NCBI RefSeq assembly: GCF_000972495.1
Contig: NZ_LATM01000005.1
Span: 124,001 to 188,000, forward strand
Reading direction: 5' to 3'
Origin: Hymenobacter terrenus
Lineage (GTDB): Bacteria; Bacteroidota; Bacteroidia; Cytophagales; Hymenobacteraceae
Length of the DNA: 64,000 nucleotides
Position 1 is the stretch's first letter. Every line of letters starts with the position of its first letter. The notes under the pieces were generated by a model, which worked only from the letters and a program-made list of their open reading frames with translations, was not told the origin of the DNA and did not search any database. Made by a program: the position numbers and the translations under genes. Shown here piece after piece: positions 43,006-52,582 of this stretch.

Positions 43006-43151
43006 ACGCTTTATGTTTTTAACAATTGCCTGCCGTTTCACTGTCCGCTAAGTAGTGGCACCGCAACAGTATAGCTGACCATCAGGTTCACCCAGCAGTG
43101 GCTTCTTAACAACCAAATAATCTATTTATTGTAGCCACCACCGCTATTTTT

Positions 43152-43853
43152 TTACCGCGCAGCCGTCTTGGGCACCGACAGGAGCACGTAGAGCAATACC
43201 ACAAGCGGAACGGCTGCGGCCTTCAGCGCAAGCAATAATCCTGCCGTCAGCAGCAGAAACAGGAAGCGGCGTCGATTATCAGCCCAACGCAAGGTCTTAA
43301 ACTTCAAGGCGAATAGCGGCAGTTCAGCCACCAGTAGCCCCGACAGTAACACTATGAGGCCCAGTAGCAGACCAGGATGTAGAATAACCGGCGCCAGCCC
43401 AAACTGGTCGTGCGCGAGAATGAGGGGCAGTGACGCCACTACGAGCGTGCACGCCGGCGTGGGCAGCCCAATAAAGGACGTGGTCTGTCGGGTATCGTTA
43501 TTAAACTTAGCTAGGCGTAGCGCCGAGAAGATGCTCACAATAAAGCCTAGATAGGGCAGCCATTCCGGCAGCGCATCCGGCCCGACGCCCTGCATAAGTA
43601 ACTCAAAAAATACCGCGCCCGGCACCATCCCGAACGACACCATATCGGCCAGCGAATCCAGGTCTTTGCCAATGGCTGATGACACGCGCAAGGCTCGCGC
43701 CAGGAGGCCGTCGGCGAAGTCGGCGGCAGCGGCGGCGGCTACAAAATAGGCGCCTATCTCCAGCCGTCCGGCAAAAATATGCGTGAGCGCCAAGCAGCCA
43801 CACAATAAATTGAGACAGGTAACGGCGTTGGGCAGGTATCTTTTCAAAATCAA
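43152..43853 (-). CDS. pssA: CDP-diacylglycerol--serine O-phosphatidyltransferase
   Basis: A 233-residue membrane enzyme making phosphatidylserine, the precursor of phosphatidylethanolamine. The CDP-alcohol phosphotransferase signature is complete: DFADGLLARALRVSSAIGKD followed by LDSLAD (D-x2-D-G-x2-A-R-x8-G-x3-D-x3-D). NAVTCLNLLCGCLAL is the usual first helix, and SIFSALRLAKFN is also typical of this subgroup. The start must be a non-ATG codon: TTG at 43853 or TTG at 43847, both directly before KRYLPN. It is 146 bases downstream of porU's upstream region and co-oriented. Confidence 0.9.
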   Translation of the reverse strand: MILKRYLPNAVTCLNLLCGCLALTHIFAGRLEIGAYFVAAAAAADFADGLLARALRVSSAIGKDLDSLADMVSFGMVPGAVFFELLMQGVGPDALPEWLPYLGFIVSIFSALRLAKFNNDTRQTTSFIGLPTPACTLVVASLPLILAHDQFGLAPVILHPGLLLGLIVLLSGLLVAELPLFALKFKTLRWADNRRRFLFLLLTAGLLLALKAAAVPLVVLLYVLLSVPKTAAR

Positions 43854-43922
43854 TAAATATAAGAAATGAAGAGAGGCTGATAGCGGGGGCTGATGTTCTA
43901 TTTTTCAGTGCCTCATTCCTCC

Positions 43923-44564
43923 TTAGCTTAAAAATGGGTTGCCGCGCCGCTCCTCCCCTATCGTGGTGGCCGGGCCGTGGCCGGGATATACTACGGTAGT
44001 ATCAGGCAAGGTCATGAGTTCGGTATCGATGCTGTGCAGGAGCGTGGTGTGGTCGCCACCCGGCAAGTCAGTGCGGCCAATGCTGCGCTGAAATAGCACG
44101 TCGCCGCCAATGACAGTGGCCGTGGGCGCGTGGTAGAACACCACATGGCCCGGCGCATGCCCCGGAGTGAACCGTACTTCCAGCTCAGTGGCACCGAAAG
44201 TCACCGGTTGGCCAGCGACGAGTTCACCGGTGGGCTCAGCTGGCTGGTATTGCGGGAAGCCATAATTGGCCGCGTAAGTGGGCACGGCCCGCAGGGTGGG
44301 TAAGTCGAGCCGGTGTAGCAGGAATGGGGTATCAGGCCAAGTGGTCAGCACAAACTGATTACCTAGTACGTGGTCGATGTGGGCGTGGGTATTCAGCAAC
44401 AGTACCACTTGAAGCCCATTGGTTTCGATGTATTGCTGCAGGGCCTGCTGCTCGGCGGGCGCGTAGCAGCCTGGGTCCACGATGGCGCACTGCTGCGTCG
44501 CATCATCAATCAGCAGGTAGGTGTTTTCAGAGAAAGCGTTGAAGGTAAAACCGACGACAGTCAT
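43923..44564 (-). CDS. MBL-fold metallo-hydrolase (glyoxalase II-like)
   Basis: A 213-residue metallo-beta-lactamase-fold hydrolase. Metal motif LLNTHAHIDHVLGNQF (HxHxDH), VDPGCY upstream, FTPGHAPGHVVFY with the next histidine, GGDVLFQRSIGRTDLPGG with the bridging aspartate, and VVYPGHGPATTIGEE with the last histidine. The order and the short C-terminus fit YcbL/GloB-like enzymes that hydrolyse thioesters such as S-lactoylglutathione. No C-terminal glutathione-binding domain is present, so glutathione specificity is unproven. Co-oriented with pssA (69-base gap). Confidence 0.9.
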   Translation of the reverse strand: MTVVGFTFNAFSENTYLLIDDATQQCAIVDPGCYAPAEQQALQQYIETNGLQVVLLLNTHAHIDHVLGNQFVLTTWPDTPFLLHRLDLPTLRAVPTYAANYGFPQYQPAEPTGELVAGQPVTFGATELEVRFTPGHAPGHVVFYHAPTATVIGGDVLFQRSIGRTDLPGGDHTTLLHSIDTELMTLPDTTVVYPGHGPATTIGEERRGNPFLS

Positions 44565-44791
44565 ACAAAAGAAGGTATCTGAGCAGTGCGGAAAGGTAAG
44601 ACGAAAAGAAATGTTGTGTTTTGAGTATTGCTGCTAAAATCTTCCATTGCCTAGGAAGCGTGCGCTTTAACCACAAGCTGGCTACCTGAATGCGGGCAAC
44701 TGAATAATGAGAATTGGAAAGTAAAGTTCTTTGGCTTATACTCGCTATCCATTCCGCATTCAAATTTCATCCTCGACTCTCACCCCCTTTC

Positions 44792-45868
44792 ATGGTGGAC
44801 TGTGATTTCCTGGTGGTGGGCCACGGCATTGCAGGCGCCACCCTGGCTTATGTGCTGCGTCAGCGGGGCCATCACGTACTCGTGTATGACCCTGGTCAGA
44901 CTAACTCGGCCTCGAACGTAGCGGCTGGCCTCATGAATCCCGTGGCGGGCAAGCGCTTTGCCCTCACGTGGCGCGCGGCCGAACTATTGCCCTTCGCCGC
45001 CACATTTTACCGCGAGCTGGAGCAGCGCTACAACCAATCCTTCTTCATCGAAGCGCCTATCCTGAAGCTATTTGCTTCGATTGAGGAGCAGAATGCCGTG
45101 CTGGCCCGCAGCGCCGACCAGCCCTGGGGCGACTTTGTGGCCGGCTTCGTGACCGCCGACCCGAACCTACCGGGGGTACACGGTCCTTTTGGGGGAGCCT
45201 GGCTGCGGCACGGTGGCCACGTGGCGGTGCGGGAACTGCTGGCCGCTCTGGCTGCCGAGGGCACCCGCGACGGCTGGCTGCGGCCCGAAACCTTCGACTG
45301 GGCCCGCCTCGTTACCAGCCCGGCTGGCGTTACCTACGCGGAGCAGGTGCGGGCGCGGCACGTCATCTGCTGCGAAGGGGCCGGGGCTTTGCGCAATCCT
45401 TATTTCAATTGGCTGCCCCTCACCCCAAACCAGGGCGAGGTCCTCGACGTGGAGTGCGCTGACCTGAGTACGGCCCAAGTGCTTAATCGCGGTGCCTATG
45501 TAGTGCCGGTGGGAACGACGCATTTTCGGGTGGGTGCTACCTACCGGTGGCCACCCTTTACCGACGGTCCCACCGCGGTAGGACGCGAAGAACTGGCGGC
45601 CCGGCTCACGGTCATCACCGACCTGCCATTTACCGTGACGGGGCAGCAAGCCGGCGTACGGCCGGCCGTGCGCGACCGCCGGCCGCTGCTGGGCTCGCAC
45701 CCAACCGTGCCCATGTTAAGCTTTTGCGGCGGCTACGGCTCCAAGGGCGTGATGCTGGCCCCGCGGCTCGCCGTGATGCTGGCTGATTGGCTGGACGGAC
45801 GGGGTGAAATTTGGGCCGATGCGAGCCTGCAACGGTACAACGCGCTCCGGCCAGTTGGCGTAGGTTGA
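44792..45868 (+). CDS. FAD-dependent oxidoreductase (DAO family)
   Basis: A 358-residue flavoprotein of the D-amino-acid-oxidase/glycine-oxidase fold. The dinucleotide-binding motif is FLVVGHGIAGATLAYVL (GxGxxG), followed by VAAGLMNPVAGKRFALTW, where glycine oxidases and MnmC have a similar active-site loop. RARHVICCEGAGAL and VRPAVRDRRPLLGSHPT, then GYGSKGVMLAPRLAVML, complete the FAD site. The substrate may be a secondary amine or amino acid; the SAM-methyltransferase domain found in MnmC is absent. Start ATG 44792; the upstream 26 open codons look unrelated. Divergent from the MBL gene. Confidence 0.85.
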   Translation: MVDCDFLVVGHGIAGATLAYVLRQRGHHVLVYDPGQTNSASNVAAGLMNPVAGKRFALTWRAAELLPFAATFYRELEQRYNQSFFIEAPILKLFASIEEQNAVLARSADQPWGDFVAGFVTADPNLPGVHGPFGGAWLRHGGHVAVRELLAALAAEGTRDGWLRPETFDWARLVTSPAGVTYAEQVRARHVICCEGAGALRNPYFNWLPLTPNQGEVLDVECADLSTAQVLNRGAYVVPVGTTHFRVGATYRWPPFTDGPTAVGREELAARLTVITDLPFTVTGQQAGVRPAVRDRRPLLGSHPTVPMLSFCGGYGSKGVMLAPRLAVMLADWLDGRGEIWADASLQRYNALRPVGVG

Positions 45869-46065
45869 GTACTATTGCAGACCGCTCTGGCGGAGCTTAT
45901 GTGCTGTTTAAATATTCAAACTGTGATGGCATAACAATTCTGCGCTAAAAGCCTTTACTTCAAGCCTGCACCAGCCACCAGCTGCTAAGCAGAACGGCCG
46001 CTGGCTTTCGCAAAAATTTTAGCGTCATCGCGGAATTATTTTCGCCTTTGCTCGTTGCTTCTTCT

Positions 46066-49000
46066 ATGACCATTTCATTATTCACGAAGCGCACGCTGGG
46101 GGCCCTGGCGCTGCTGTTGCCCTTGCTACTCATCCGCACGGTCCAGGCCCAGACGGCGCAGGAGCCATTTGGCCGGGTACGCATTCAGTACAAGCAGTTT
46201 CAGTGGAAGCAACTGACTACCCAAAACTTTGTCGTGATGTATTACGACGGCGGCGAGGCCAGTGCCCGCCGAGCGGCAGACTACGCGGAAAAGGAGTTGC
46301 AGCGTATCACGGCGCTCATCGGCTACTATCCTTATTCCAAAACCACCATGCTGTTTTACAATTCGGTGGGTGACCTGCGGCAGAGCAATATCGGCCTCAC
46401 TGCCACTCAGCAGCAGATAAATGGTGGCGAAACTCCACTGGCCCGCATGAGCAAGGTGCAAATAGCCTTTGGCGGCCAGGAGACCGAGTTTAAGCGCGTG
46501 CTAAGCACCCAAATTACCGAGGTGCTGCTGAACGACATGATGTATGGCGGCTCGCTAAAGGAAGTACTGCAAAGCAGCTACCTGTTGCAGCTACCGGATT
46601 GGTTTATCGGGGGTGCGTCGGCCTACGCAGCTGAGGGCTGGAGCGTGGAAATGGATGGCTTCATGCGCGACATGAGCAAACAGTATCCCACTGGCACCCG
46701 CACGGCACCATTCTTTTTGCGCAGCTCCACGCTAGCCGGCCAGAGCATATGGAACTATGTGGCCGAGCGCTACGGCTACACCACTATTCAGAACATTCTC
46801 AACCTTACACGCATTACCCGCGACGTGGAAGTGGGCTTTAGTTCGTCGCTAAACGTCCCGTTTAAAGTGTTTCTGAAAGATTGGCTGACTTACTACCGTG
46901 AGTTGAATGGGCAGCCTACTGCCACCCTAGTGGAGCCGGACAAGAAGTTTCGCCAGGGCGGGCGCAACCGCCATGCCGACGTGTTTTCGCAGCCTATCAT
47001 GAGTCCCAACGGGCAGCTGGTGGCTTACGCTCAGAACGAGCAAGGCCGCTACCGCGTGGTGGTGGTGAATCGTGACGGTACCCACCGCCATACTCTAAGC
47101 CGCGGCGGCCATAAAACTCCTGACCAACAAATAGAAACCCGCCTGCCCGTGCTGGCTTGGCGCGGCAATTCCCAGGTAGCGGTGGCCGAAATGAGCCGGG
47201 GCGAAATGACCCTGCACCTGCGCGATGCCGATGGCCGCGGCCTGCTGCGCCGGATGGGCGAGGCCATCCGGTTTTCGCGACCGACTTCGTTGTTTGCCGC
47301 CTACGACCAAGTACTTAGCATGAGCTATTCGCCCGATGGTAAAGCTTTGGTGTATAGCGCCGTGCGAGACGGACAGAATGACATCTACCTCCTTCGCGCT
47401 GGCAGCCGCAAGCCGGAGCAACTCACCAACGACTTGTTCGATGACGTGCAGCCGGTGTTTTTGCCGGGTGGGCAGGGCATCGTATTTAGCTCCAACCGTT
47501 ATTTGGACTCGGCAGGGCGAGCGCGGCCGGCTACCTTCCAAAACGTAGTGAACAACTACGACTTGTTCGTTTACCACCTGGACCAGCGGGCCATACCAGT
47601 TGAGACGCTGGTAAGCACTATTTCGAATGAAACCCGCCCCCGCGCCATTTCCGATGATGAAATTCTGTACCTGGGTGAGGAAAGCGGCGTGCGCGCCCTG
47701 TACCGGTATTCGTTGAAGACCAAGCAGCGCACTCCCCTTACCAACTGGCTGCCCAACACGCAGGATTTTGATTATAGCCCGTTAACCTCAGCGCTGGTGT
47801 TTGTGGCTCCCGCGCAGGCCCGCGACATCCTGTACCTCTATCCCGAATACCCGCTGCCCGCCGCGCTGCCCCTCGTTAAGACTGCCCGCCAGCAAACCTT
47901 GGAAGACCGGTCCGCCCCGCCGCGCACGGCCGCCCCAGCCAAGCCGACCGATGCCGCAGCTACGGCCACAGCGCCACAAACGCCGGCACCAGCTTCAACG
48001 GCTGGTACGGTTCCGGCCGATTCTACAGCTACACCGTTCCCGGCTGGTCCCAAGCGCGGCAAGGCCAATGAGGCTGTGAATATCAGTGACTATCAGTTTG
48101 AAGAAGACGAGCCCGCGCAGCCCTCCCCAACCAAGCGGCGGCGCTTCACCCCTACCGCTGCTTCGACGGCGGCGCAGGCTCAGGCTACGGCACCGCAGCA
48201 GACTGGCCCCTTCCGATACGATACCCGCTTCATGGCTGACAATGTCTCCACAGCTTTGTTCGTGGACCCGCTGCTGGGCTTAGGCCTGCAGTTCAGGGCG
48301 GCTCTGACGGATGTGCTGGAGAATCAGCGCATCGACGCCAGCTTATTTGGCTTGTTCGATTTGCGCACCAGCAACATCCGGGCGTCTTACACTAACCTGA
48401 CTCACCGCTACGACTGGAGCATTTCCTATCAGAAGCAGGCTTATTTCTTTGATATTGCAAATGGCCGCTACCGCTATGGGCGCCATGAAATAGCCCCTAC
48501 CATTGCTTATCCGCTCACTCACAACCTGAGCGTGCGCGGCGGCCCCCGCTATGTGAATATCTCCCGGACCCGGCTGATTGACGTATCGACCGCCGACGAC
48601 CAGAATTATAACTACCTCGGCTATAATAGCGAGTTGGTGTTCGACAACAGCGTTGCCACGGGGGTAAACATGGTGGTCGGCACTCGCTTGAAAGCCAGCT
48701 TTTCAAGCCAAAAAAGCTTAAAAAACAAAGAGTTGAACTTCGATAAGCTGGTCATTGACCTGCGGCATTACCAGAAAATCAGCCGTTCCATCGTCTGGGC
48801 TAACCGGGCTAGCTACGGGCAGTTTTTCGGAGCCCGGCCTCAGATATTCCGAATTGGGGGCATGGATAACTGGCTGAACGCTGATTACGAAGGCAGCCGC
48901 TTTCTGCCCGACTATTCGGCTCCTGACCAGGTATTCAATCAGGAATTTGTCACCAACCTGCGCGGCTTCGACTATAGCACCCGCACTGGTCCGCGCTACT

Positions 49001-49356
49001 TGGTATTCAATAGTGAGTTGCGCATTCCCATTGTACAGTACTTTGCCCGCAAGCCTATTTATTCCGGCTTCTTCCGCAACCTGCAAATTGTCGGCTTTGC
49101 CGATGCAGGCACGGCCTACTCGGGTACCAATCCCTTTGGCACAGACAATTCAGCGAATACCCAACCGGTTTTCCCTCCTGGCAACTACTTCTCCGCCACG
49201 GTAATTAACTTCCGTAACCCCTTCCTCATCGGCTACGGCGTGGGAGCTCGCACCACTTTGTTAGGCTTCTACGGTAAAGCTGACGTGGCCTGGGGCCAGG
49301 AGGATTATGTGACCAAGGGTCCGAAGTTCTACTTCACGTTGGGCTACGACTTCTAA
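46066..49356 (+). CDS. Very large outer-membrane protein: degenerate peptidase-like domain, TolB-like propeller, Omp85-like barrel
   Basis: A 1096-residue protein. Signal peptide (RTLGALALLLPLLLIRTVQA), then a domain (about 35-290) resembling a gluzincin peptidase (LPDWFIGGASAYAAEGWS, SIWNYVAERYGY, FKVFLKDWLTYY) in which the HExxH helix reads ITEVLLNDMM and so lacks zinc ligands. Next a six-bladed TolB/PD40 propeller (MSPNGQLVAYAQNEQGRYRV, MSYSPDGKALVYSAVRDGQN, FLPGGQGIVFSSNRY), a low-complexity Ala/Pro/Thr linker (about 625-715), and a C-terminal barrel like that of BamA (TNLRGFDYSTRTGPRYLVFN ... FVDAGTAYS-like FADAGTAYS, ending FYFTLGYDF). This architecture is conserved in Cytophagales; its role is unknown. 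A TATTTTCG box at 46037-46044 may be the promoter. Confidence 0.85.
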   Translation: MTISLFTKRTLGALALLLPLLLIRTVQAQTAQEPFGRVRIQYKQFQWKQLTTQNFVVMYYDGGEASARRAADYAEKELQRITALIGYYPYSKTTMLFYNSVGDLRQSNIGLTATQQQINGGETPLARMSKVQIAFGGQETEFKRVLSTQITEVLLNDMMYGGSLKEVLQSSYLLQLPDWFIGGASAYAAEGWSVEMDGFMRDMSKQYPTGTRTAPFFLRSSTLAGQSIWNYVAERYGYTTIQNILNLTRITRDVEVGFSSSLNVPFKVFLKDWLTYYRELNGQPTATLVEPDKKFRQGGRNRHADVFSQPIMSPNGQLVAYAQNEQGRYRVVVVNRDGTHRHTLSRGGHKTPDQQIETRLPVLAWRGNSQVAVAEMSRGEMTLHLRDADGRGLLRRMGEAIRFSRPTSLFAAYDQVLSMSYSPDGKALVYSAVRDGQNDIYLLRAGSRKPEQLTNDLFDDVQPVFLPGGQGIVFSSNRYLDSAGRARPATFQNVVNNYDLFVYHLDQRAIPVETLVSTISNETRPRAISDDEILYLGEESGVRALYRYSLKTKQRTPLTNWLPNTQDFDYSPLTSALVFVAPAQARDILYLYPEYPLPAALPLVKTARQQTLEDRSAPPRTAAPAKPTDAAATATAPQTPAPASTAGTVPADSTATPFPAGPKRGKANEAVNISDYQFEEDEPAQPSPTKRRRFTPTAASTAAQAQATAPQQTGPFRYDTRFMADNVSTALFVDPLLGLGLQFRAALTDVLENQRIDASLFGLFDLRTSNIRASYTNLTHRYDWSISYQKQAYFFDIANGRYRYGRHEIAPTIAYPLTHNLSVRGGPRYVNISRTRLIDVSTADDQNYNYLGYNSELVFDNSVATGVNMVVGTRLKASFSSQKSLKNKELNFDKLVIDLRHYQKISRSIVWANRASYGQFFGARPQIFRIGGMDNWLNADYEGSRFLPDYSAPDQVFNQEFVTNLRGFDYSTRTGPRYLVFNSELRIPIVQYFARKPIYSGFFRNLQIVGFADAGTAYSGTNPFGTDNSANTQPVFPPGNYFSATVINFRNPFLIGYGVGARTTLLGFYGKADVAWGQEDYVTKGPKFYFTLGYDF

Positions 49357-49365
49357 GCTGAAGTT

Positions 49366-49435
49366 GAAACTCTTCTAAACGTAGAAAGGCCCGCTGCATC
49401 TAAGCAGCGGGCCTTTCTACGTTTAGAAGAGTTTC
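49366..49435 (+). terminator. Exceptionally long perfect hairpin, probable terminator
   Basis: A perfect 32-bp stem (49366-49397 with 49404-49435) and a six-base loop ATCTAA. The core GAAAGGCCCGCTGC / GCAGCGGGCCTTTC is an ordinary terminator, with U-rich CTTTCTA after it, but pairing continues far outwards (GAAACTCTTCTAAACGTA). It begins nine bases after the stop codon of the preceding gene. Confidence 0.85.
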
Positions 49436-49538
49436 ACAACCTGTATTCGTCCGTCTTCTTTTTCTTCTTCGAAAGATGAGCCGCGGCTAAGGTGCCCACG
49501 GAAAACGACCTTTGCATCTGAAACCTGCGTCAACAACT

Positions 49539-51065
49539 ATGAAAAAACTAATTCTATTCTCTCTCCTAACTCTTTTCGGCACCCATGCCCAGGCCCAGTA
49601 CCAGACGCCCGGCACTGGCGTGCGCTGGACCCTGGCTCAACTGGCCGCCGCTCCCACCTCGAACGTAGTACTTACCGGGCCGAATGCCTACGCCGTGAAT
49701 GGCAACCTCCGCCTCAGCCCGACCGATACCCTCAGTATCACGACCAACGCCACGCTGCGCCTGACCTCATTGGCACAGGTAAGTATTGATGGGATATTGC
49801 TGGTGAACCCGCAGGACTCGGTTAAAATCACGGCCCAAGTGAGCTCAGCCCCGTTTCATAGCTTTGCGTTTTCGGCTACCAGCCAGGGCTCGCAGCTGCG
49901 TAAAACCATTGTGGAGTATGGTGGCGGCATCCGGGTGCTCGATAACGACTTGCTGTTGGATAGCTGCGTGGTGCGCTATCAGGTGGCCCGCATTGGCAGC
50001 ACCAATACCAACAGCGGGGCCATCAGTCTGTCGGGCGGAGCCCCGCGCATCCTCAACTGCCAGATTTATGATAATGCCCGCTCCGGCATCCAGAGTTCGG
50101 CTAACCGCGGCACCTCGCCACTGATTCAAAACTGCTTGCTCCGCAACAACGGCACTGAAAACGGCAACTATCCACAGGTGAATCTGGGGGCCGGAGGCGC
50201 CACGCCAGCTGTGATTGAGCGCTGCCGCATTACGGGCCGCCATAATATGGCCGGCGGCATAGCCGTGGCCAATTTGGTGGGCAGCAGGGGCACTTCGCAA
50301 GTGCACATCCGCCGAAACCGTATTGCCAACAACCGCTATGGCATCACGCTGCTCGGGACCAATATTGCCGCCGTAGTCACCCGCAATATCATCGAGAACA
50401 ACAATACTAATCCAAACGTCCTCACGAGTGGCAGCGGCATCAACGTGCAAGGCGGAGCCACCCTCACGGGCGTGGCGAGTCGCAACGTGCTGCGCGGTAA
50501 CCTCTGGGGTGTCACCGTATTGCGCGCCTCCCTAACTAGCCCCGCGCCGGGCCCCACCATCAGCTTCGGCGATGTGAGCAGCTCCGACAGCCTGAACGTG
50601 GGCCTCAACCAGCTCTATAATAATGGCAACGGTGGTCAGGTGTACGACTTCTACGTGGAAATGCCCGACAACCTGCTGGCCCAGAACAACGACTGGGGCA
50701 CGAACTCACTGGCCACCATCGAAAGTCACATCGTGCATCAGGTAGACCGCCCAGCACTGGGTTTGCTCAACTTCCAGCCTATTCGACAAACCACCGTGTT
50801 GAATACCCGTGGAGCCGCCAATCAGCTTGGGCTTAGCGCCTACCCCAACCCAGTGCGTCAGCTACTAACCCTGCGCCTACCTACCAGCACGCCCGCTGTG
50901 GTACGCCTGCGCGATGCTCTAGGCCGCATCGCCTACACCGCCGAGCGGGTTCCGACGGCCGGGGAACTGGCGGTGCCGGTGGCCGGGCTGGCGCCGGGGC
51001 TGTACTTGCTGGAGGTGAGGCAGCAGGGGCAAACGGCCACGGCAAAAGTGGCTGTTGGAGAATAA
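49539..51065 (+). CDS. Right-handed beta-helix protein with T9SS sorting domain
   Basis: A 508-residue T9SS cargo. Signal peptide (MKKLILFSLLTLFGTHAQAQ), then about 350 residues of parallel beta-helix coils with the repeated pattern of Asn-rich turns (ILNCQIYDNARSGIQSSA, LIQNCLLRNNGTENG, VIERCRITGRHNMAGGIAV, VHIRRNRIANNRYGITLLG, VVTRNIIENNNTN), and a type A sorting domain at the end (LGLSAYPNPVRQLLTLRLP ... LAPGLYLLEVRQQG). Such folds are seen in pectin/alginate lyases and adhesins; no lyase catalytic set is evident. Exported by T9SS and processed by PorU. The ATG at 49539 gives the correct signal peptide. Confidence 0.9.
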   Translation: MKKLILFSLLTLFGTHAQAQYQTPGTGVRWTLAQLAAAPTSNVVLTGPNAYAVNGNLRLSPTDTLSITTNATLRLTSLAQVSIDGILLVNPQDSVKITAQVSSAPFHSFAFSATSQGSQLRKTIVEYGGGIRVLDNDLLLDSCVVRYQVARIGSTNTNSGAISLSGGAPRILNCQIYDNARSGIQSSANRGTSPLIQNCLLRNNGTENGNYPQVNLGAGGATPAVIERCRITGRHNMAGGIAVANLVGSRGTSQVHIRRNRIANNRYGITLLGTNIAAVVTRNIIENNNTNPNVLTSGSGINVQGGATLTGVASRNVLRGNLWGVTVLRASLTSPAPGPTISFGDVSSSDSLNVGLNQLYNNGNGGQVYDFYVEMPDNLLAQNNDWGTNSLATIESHIVHQVDRPALGLLNFQPIRQTTVLNTRGAANQLGLSAYPNPVRQLLTLRLPTSTPAVVRLRDALGRIAYTAERVPTAGELAVPVAGLAPGLYLLEVRQQGQTATAKVAVGE

Positions 51066-51084
51066 TTCAGGACGGGTTAGGTCG

Positions 51085-51092
51085 TATCTTTG
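51085..51092 (+). promoter_or_regulatory. Promoter -7 box of the ccm cluster
   Basis: TATCTTTG matches TAnnTTTG exactly, 24 bases before the GTG at 51117. It also shows that the more upstream in-frame TTG at 51090 cannot be the start, since it lies in the promoter. Confidence 0.6.
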
Positions 51093-51116
51093 CGGCCCGA
51101 AACTGAACTACACCCC

Positions 51117-51791
51117 GTGCCCTTGCTCCGCGAAATTTCCACCTTGCTAGCCAAAGACTTCCGCCTCGAATGGCGGCAGCGGGCGGCACTGGGTGGACTG
51201 CTGCTGTACGTGGGCAGCACGGTGTTCGTGTGCTTTCTAAGCTTCAGCCTACGGGGTGGCACGCCCCCACCCCCAGCCTGGAATGCGCTGCTGTGGGTCA
51301 TCTTGCTGTTCGCCGCCATCAATGCTGTGGCGAAGGGATTTATGCAGGAAAGCCCCGGCCAGCGCCTCTACTACTACACGCTGGTACGGCCCCAGGCCAT
51401 TATTCTGGCTAAAATGCTTTACAATGCCCTTCTATTGGCGGTAGTGGCATTGCTGGGGCTGTTTCTCTACACGGTGTTTCTGGGCAATCCGATTCAGGAT
51501 GCGCCGTTGTTTGTGGCCAACCTCCTGCTCGGAGCAGTGGGGTTTGCGACTACACTCACGCTGGTGTCGGGCATCGCGGCCAAGGCCGGCGGCAACAGCG
51601 CGACGCTCATGGCCGTGCTCGGCTTCCCACTGATGGTACCGATGCTGCTGCTACTCATCAAAGTAAGTAAGAATGCGCTGGATGGGTTGGACTGGAGCGT
51701 GAGCCAAAGCGCAGTTCTGACGCTGGTGGCCTTGAACATGATTGTGGCCGCGACGTCGTACGTGTTGTTTCCTTTTTTGTGGCGCGGCTAG
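51117..51791 (+). CDS. ccmB: Heme exporter-like membrane protein CcmB
   Basis: A 224-residue protein with six transmembrane helices, the permease part of the CcmAB ABC transporter of cytochrome c maturation. LLAKDFRLEWRQRAALGGLLLY (start of family alignments; E-x-R motif), KGFMQESPGQRLYYYTL and GLATTLTLVSG-like GFATTLTLVSGIAAKAGGNS match CcmB. No ccmA ATPase gene is adjacent, so the ATPase must be encoded elsewhere. The start is a GTG at 51117. It opens a cluster with ccmC (35-base gap), ccmD, ccmE and ccmF. Confidence 0.9.
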   Translation: MPLLREISTLLAKDFRLEWRQRAALGGLLLYVGSTVFVCFLSFSLRGGTPPPPAWNALLWVILLFAAINAVAKGFMQESPGQRLYYYTLVRPQAIILAKMLYNALLLAVVALLGLFLYTVFLGNPIQDAPLFVANLLLGAVGFATTLTLVSGIAAKAGGNSATLMAVLGFPLMVPMLLLLIKVSKNALDGLDWSVSQSAVLTLVALNMIVAATSYVLFPFLWRG

Positions 51792-51826
51792 CTCGCCATT
51801 TTCGCGCCTGAGTTGTTGGTACTGTT

Positions 51827-52582
51827 ATGACTACTGCAAGAATTATAGGTTCCCTGCTGGGCGTGGTTTTCACGGTGTTGGGTGTGTGGGGTGGTCAGCG
51901 ACTAATTGAGCAACGCACTCCCGGCCTGGTGTGGAAGACCCTGACGGTGCTGCTGCTGATTGCGGCTTCGGCCGTGGGCATCCTGGTGCCAGTGCCGCCC
52001 CTGCCCATCGTGAACGAGAGCATCCGCAACCTGTTTTTTCACGTGCCGATGTGGTTTTCGATGATAACTGTGCTTTTGGTATCGGTGTGGTATTCCATCT
52101 TGTACCTGCGTGCGCCTTCGACGCGGCTGGATGTGCTGGCCCACGAGTCGGTCAAAACGGGCATCGTGCTGGGCTTACTCGGCCTGGCTACGGGCAGCAT
52201 GTGGGCCCGATTCACCTGGGGCGCTTGGTGGACGCCCGACCCGCGCCTGAATGGCGCGGCCGTGGCCATGCTCATCTATGGGGCCTACTTGGTGCTGCGC
52301 GGCTCATTCCGCGACGAACAGCAGCGGGCCCGCGTGTCGGCTATCTACAACATTTTCGCGTTTGCGGCGGCTATCCCGCTGCTCTTTGTGCTGCCGCGTC
52401 TCAGCGGCCCCTCGCTCCACCCAGGCCAGACCGGCAACCCCGGCTTCAGCCAATACGACCTTGATAATACCATGCGGATGGTGTTTTACCCTGCCGTTAT
52501 TGGCTGGATTCTCTTTGCCTTCTGGCTCACCCAGGTCAGCAGCCGCTTTGCTTTCCTGAAACTGCAACACGATGAAAATTAA
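51827..52582 (+). CDS. ccmC: Cytochrome c assembly protein CcmC (CcsA family)
   Basis: A 251-residue polytopic protein of the heme-handling protein family. Six helices; the WWD-type heme-binding segment reads TWGAWWTPDPRLNGAAV between the periplasmic histidines (FFHVPMWFSM before it, and a later LHPGQTG). CcmC loads heme onto CcmE. The last 11 bases overlap the start of the small ccmD-like gene, indicating translational coupling. Start at ATG 51827 with MTTARIIGSLLGVVFT, which begins the first helix. Confidence 0.92.
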   Translation: MTTARIIGSLLGVVFTVLGVWGGQRLIEQRTPGLVWKTLTVLLLIAASAVGILVPVPPLPIVNESIRNLFFHVPMWFSMITVLLVSVWYSILYLRAPSTRLDVLAHESVKTGIVLGLLGLATGSMWARFTWGAWWTPDPRLNGAAVAMLIYGAYLVLRGSFRDEQQRARVSAIYNIFAFAAAIPLLFVLPRLSGPSLHPGQTGNPGFSQYDLDNTMRMVFYPAVIGWILFAFWLTQVSSRFAFLKLQHDEN

